Below are positions 5,751-7,388 of a DNA stretch of 7,388 nt, in pieces. A program made the position numbers and the translations under genes. The stretch spans positions 1 through 7,388 of the forward strand of contig JAJZYO010000092.1 of assembly GCA_021798075.1 (NCBI GenBank), read 5' to 3'. The notes beneath the pieces were generated by a model. It saw only the letters and a program-made list of their open reading frames with translations. It made no database searches and had not been told where the DNA came from. The DNA comes from Actinomycetes bacterium. Its GTDB lineage: Bacteria; Actinomycetota; Acidimicrobiia; Acidimicrobiales; Palsa-688. The stretch's first letter is position 1. Every line of letters starts with the position of its first letter.

Positions 5751-6587
5751 CTAAACCCGCCGCTCGGCAGTAAGCCGCTCCATCGCGAGCCGGGCACGGC
5801 GCACGCGCTCGCGTGAACACGCGATGACCGTCGCGTGGATGTGGGCGCCGGTCGGGTACAGGTCTGGTGCGTTGCGTAGGCCGAATTTGAGGTGGACTGG
5901 CGCCGCGGCCTCGACTATCTCCGCTAGCTCGCGGTAGCGGACTTGGCCGCCGACGTTGCCCGGGGCTTCGACGTAGAAGTCGATGATGGCACCCGAGGAC
6001 GCGCGCAGCTCCGCCAGCTGGCCTACGGTCATGTCTGATGGCACGTTTATGGTGTCAGCTCCGAGCCCCGCGAGAAGGGCAAACGACGCCGGGTTCGCCG
6101 GCGCCGCCATGATCGAGACCTTGATCGTGAGGTCGGCAGGCACAATGAGGGCGCGACGTGCTCTTGCGAGCTCGGCCAGGAGCCCGAGATCGGACACGAG
6201 CACGGAGCGGATGCCTAGGGCAACAGCCCGCTCTACTTCTTCGATGGCCGACTTCACTGCGTCGGACCCTCGCAACGCCGAGGCGGTGGGTGTCGGCGCG
6301 CCCGTTTCCCATCCCGATCGGCTACCCGCCCAAAGGCATACTTCGATGTCGTGTTCTCGGCCAATGCTCACCATCGCCTCGATCTCGGCGTCTGAAAGCA
6401 TCAAAATGCCGCTTCCCTGGCTCACCCGGTGCACTCGGACCGACCTCGAAGCCGCTTCGTCGACTACCGCTTGGAGTGCATCTGGGCCTTCGACGCTTGG
6501 GATCTCGATCCTCCAGCGTGCCCCGTCGGGGAACGCGCCATGGGACGTGCTTTGCGCCTGGGTGTGAGGTTCTTCGTTCGCAGTCAC
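5751..6587 (-). CDS. Conserved-looking protein of unknown function, possibly U32-peptidase-like TIM barrel
   Basis: About 278 residues from GTG 6587; no signal peptide or membrane segment. I do not firmly recognise it. Alternating strand/helix units suggest an (alpha/beta) barrel: RVHRVSQGSGILML (51-64), EVCLWAGSRSGWETGA (82-97), ALGIRSVLVSDLGLL (123-137), ADLTIKVSIMAAPANP (151-166), LGADTINVPSDMTVGQLAEL (175-194), IIDFYVEAPGNVGG (201-214) and VHLKFGLRNAPDLYPTGAHI (231-250). The GAD-x-x-x-V-P and EAPGNVGG segments recall proteins annotated as U32 peptidases in sugar loci, but the classic U32 signature is not evident, so the name is tentative. The frame is open up to 6809, but that extension runs through the divergent promoter and has no family-like features; GTG 6587 is the best start although it lacks a ribosome-binding site. 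It ends 16 nt before the IclR gene, with which it is probably co-transcribed, and is divergent from the rhamnosidase gene. Confidence 0.7.
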   Translation of the reverse strand: MTANEEPHTQAQSTSHGAFPDGARWRIEIPSVEGPDALQAVVDEAASRSVRVHRVSQGSGILMLSDAEIEAMVSIGREHDIEVCLWAGSRSGWETGAPTPTASALRGSDAVKSAIEEVERAVALGIRSVLVSDLGLLAELARARRALIVPADLTIKVSIMAAPANPASFALLAGLGADTINVPSDMTVGQLAELRASSGAIIDFYVEAPGNVGGQVRYRELAEIVEAAAPVHLKFGLRNAPDLYPTGAHIHATVIACSRERVRRARLAMERLTAERRV

Positions 6588-6614
6588 AGAGATGCTGAGC
6601 GTACACCCAGGCCG

Positions 6615-6653
6615 GGCCAGTCTGGCCGGGGCCGGCCCTCGGCGGACTGCCGA
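6615..6653. other. Two GC-rich inverted repeats in the divergent intergenic region
   Basis: GGCCAG-T-CTGGCC (6615-6627) is a perfect palindrome with a one-base centre. TCGGC-GGACT-GCCGA (6639-6653) is a 5-bp stem with a 5-nt loop. They lie between the start of the minus-strand gene (6587) and the plus-strand -35 box (6660). If the minus-strand transcript begins upstream of them they would be in its 5' leader. A role as regulator site, attenuator or insulator is possible, but GC-rich background alone makes such stems common. Confidence 0.35.
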
Positions 6654-6659
6654 CGGACC

Positions 6660-6688
6660 TTGACACTGGGCCCGCAGAACGGTATCAT
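6660..6688 (+). promoter_or_regulatory. Near-consensus sigma-70 promoter of the rhamnosidase gene
   Basis: A perfect -35 box TTGACA (6660-6665) and a 5-of-6 -10 box TATCAT (6683-6688) are separated by exactly 17 bp. Transcription should start near 6694-6696, at the first bases of the LacI-like operator. The 5' leader would then be about 55 nt up to the GTG at 6752 and would contain a strong ribosome-binding site and a short ORF. Such a strong box pair is rare in this GC-rich window, which argues for tight repression rather than activation. Confidence 0.85.
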
Positions 6689-6694
6689 TCCATT

Positions 6695-6706
6695 TGAAAC
6701 GGTTCA
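6695..6706. promoter_or_regulatory. LacI-family-type operator overlapping the transcription start
   Basis: TGAAAC-GGTTCA is a 12-bp inverted repeat with the central CG typical of LacI/GalR-family operators; five of six base pairs are symmetric. It sits 6 bp downstream of the -10 box, a position where a bound repressor would block initiation. AACGGT occurs within it (6698-6703) and again 20 bp upstream (6678-6683), perhaps a weaker second site inside the promoter spacer. The repressor gene is not in the window and may lie further right in the rhamnoside locus. Confidence 0.6.
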
Positions 6707-6718
6707 CAAGGAAGGGGG

Positions 6719-6745
6719 ATGGCCCGCGTCCAGGCGGGTTTTTGA
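6719..6745 (+). CDS. Possible 8-codon leader ORF before the rhamnosidase gene
   Basis: ATG at 6719 follows a purine-rich ribosome-binding stretch (AAGGAAGGGGG, 6708-6718) and encodes MARVQAGF, ending at TGA 6743-6745. It is in the same frame as the rhamnosidase gene, whose GTG lies 6 nt after this stop. The GTG itself has no good ribosome-binding site, so ribosomes finishing the leader could reinitiate there. Alternatives are a disabled original start (nonsense change at 6743) or chance. Confidence 0.4.
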   Translation: MARVQAGF

Positions 6746-6751
6746 GTTCTG

Positions 6752-7388
6752 GTGACTGCCCAAATCCTGTCGTGGCGCCCTGAAGGATTGCGCTGCGAAT
6801 TCCTCGCAAACCCGGTCGGCATAGGCTTCGAGCGACCCTTCCTCCAGTGGCGCCTGCCCCATGAGGCGGGCAATTTTTGGCAAGAGTCCTTCCAGTTGCG
6901 TTCAGCGGCGTCCGCCGCCGAGCTCGAGGCGGGCCAGGGGGTCTGGGAGAGCGACTGGACGGCGTCCTCTGCTCTAAACGGGCGATGGCCCGGGCCTTCT
7001 CTCAGGTCCCGCGAGGTCACCTGGTGGTCTGTGCGCGTCCGGGCGTCTTCGGGGGAACTGAGCGAGTGGAGCGAGCCTGCCATGTGGGAGACAGGGCTCA
7101 TGCGGCGTTCCGACTGGGCGGCTTTGTGGGTGCGGCGCCCAGATGCTGCTGTGCGCGTGCCCGACCGAGCGGCCTACGCGCTCCGGCGCCGCTTCGACCT
7201 CGGAGAACTGCCCGCCCGTGCCCGCCTCTATTTGAGCGCTCTGGGCGTCTACGAGATTTACCTAAATGGTGAGCGCGTGAGCGACGCGCTGTTGCGCCCT
7301 GGCTGGACCGATTATCGTCGGCGGGCCCAATACGAGGTGATCGACCTTGACGGCCGCCTGCGCCCAGGTGGTAACGCCCTAGTTGCCG
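6752..7388 (+). CDS. Alpha-L-rhamnosidase (GH78), N-terminal part, truncated by the window end
   Basis: The frame is open for 212 codons from GTG 6752 to the window edge. The translation matches the N-terminal modules of bacterial GH78 rhamnosidases, which remove terminal alpha-L-rhamnose from pectin side chains, flavonoid glycosides and saponins. Visible: LRCEFLANPVGIGFERPFLQWRL (13-35), corresponding to the family's L-x-x-E-x-x-x-NPLGI...P-x-L-x-W motif; a fibronectin-like domain with GPSLRSREVTWWSVRVRASSGELSEWSEPAMWETGL (81-116) and SDWAALWV (120-127); then the carbohydrate-binding-like domain ALRRRFDL (143-150), ARLYLSALGVYEIYLNGERVSDALLRPGWTDYRRRAQYEVIDL (157-199). The catalytic (alpha/alpha)6 barrel lies beyond the window. 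No signal peptide is visible, so an intracellular enzyme acting on imported rhamnosides is likely. TGA at 6743 in the same frame prevents a longer start, apart from CTG 6749. It is driven by the strong promoter at 6660-6688. Confidence 0.88.
   Translation, partial: MTAQILSWRPEGLRCEFLANPVGIGFERPFLQWRLPHEAGNFWQESFQLRSAASAAELEAGQGVWESDWTASSALNGRWPGPSLRSREVTWWSVRVRASSGELSEWSEPAMWETGLMRRSDWAALWVRRPDAAVRVPDRAAYALRRRFDLGELPARARLYLSALGVYEIYLNGERVSDALLRPGWTDYRRRAQYEVIDLDGRLRPGGNALVA

Noticed and set aside
5735..5797. Longer IclR protein from GTG 5797
   Set aside because: It would overlap the upstream gene by 47 bp and add 21 residues not typical of the family; there is no ribosome-binding site. ATG 5734 gives a normal length.
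5983..6567. Plus-strand 194-codon frame opposite the gene at 5751-6587
   Set aside because: The minus-strand frame has ordered strand/helix patterning and conserved-looking glycine motifs; the plus-strand translation is Ser/Ala/Arg-rich shadow sequence.
6588..6809. N-terminal extension of the unknown minus-strand gene to 6809
   Set aside because: It would run through the rhamnosidase promoter, operator and start codon, and its translation shows no family-like pattern before about codon 75.
6685..7272. Frames on both strands over the right end (minus 6685-7101, plus 6877-7272)
   Set aside because: They are shadows of the rhamnosidase frame beginning at 6752, which matches GH78 along its full visible length.

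Overview
The window is high-GC, densely packed DNA with G/C-ending codons, GTG and TTG starts and overlapping genes. Together with the fused pcaL gene, which is typical of actinobacteria such as Streptomyces and Rhodococcus, this points to a soil or plant-litter actinobacterium. The exact taxon cannot be read from the sequence.

Layout from left to right: (1) 1-106, five tandem copies of a ~21-bp unit that run up to, and supply, the stop codon of the first gene. (2) 96-959 (-), a p-hydroxycinnamoyl-CoA hydratase/lyase (ech), which shortens p-coumaroyl-CoA or feruloyl-CoA to 4-hydroxybenzaldehyde or vanillin plus acetyl-CoA. (3) 960-1044, a divergent control region with a 19-bp perfect palindrome plus a third half-site, arranged like the operators of PcaU-type IclR regulators. 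(4) 1045-4904 (+), a tight pcaH-pcaG-pcaB-pcaL operon: ring cleavage of protocatechuate, cycloisomerisation, then decarboxylation and lactone hydrolysis in one fused protein, giving 3-oxoadipate. (5) 4916-4949, a strong hairpin between the convergent pcaL and regulator genes. (6) 4931-5734 (-), an IclR-family regulator, the obvious candidate to bind the ech/pcaH operator. (7) 5751-6587 (-), a conserved-looking protein of unknown function, perhaps U32-peptidase-like, probably co-transcribed with the regulator. (8) 6588-6751, a divergent intergenic region with a near-consensus sigma-70 promoter, a LacI-type operator at its start point and an 8-codon leader ORF. (9) 6752-7388 (+), the 5' part of an alpha-L-rhamnosidase (GH78) gene that runs off the window.

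Taken together, items 2-6 form a hydroxycinnamate/protocatechuate catabolic locus. Ech feeds the protocatechuate branch of the beta-ketoadipate pathway and shares a control region with pcaHGBL. The CoA ligase (fcs), aldehyde dehydrogenase, 4-hydroxybenzoate hydroxylase or vanillate demethylase, and pcaIJ/pcaF are not in the window. The rhamnosidase end opens a second module for plant glycosides, which could release the aromatics that the pca module degrades; that link is inference.
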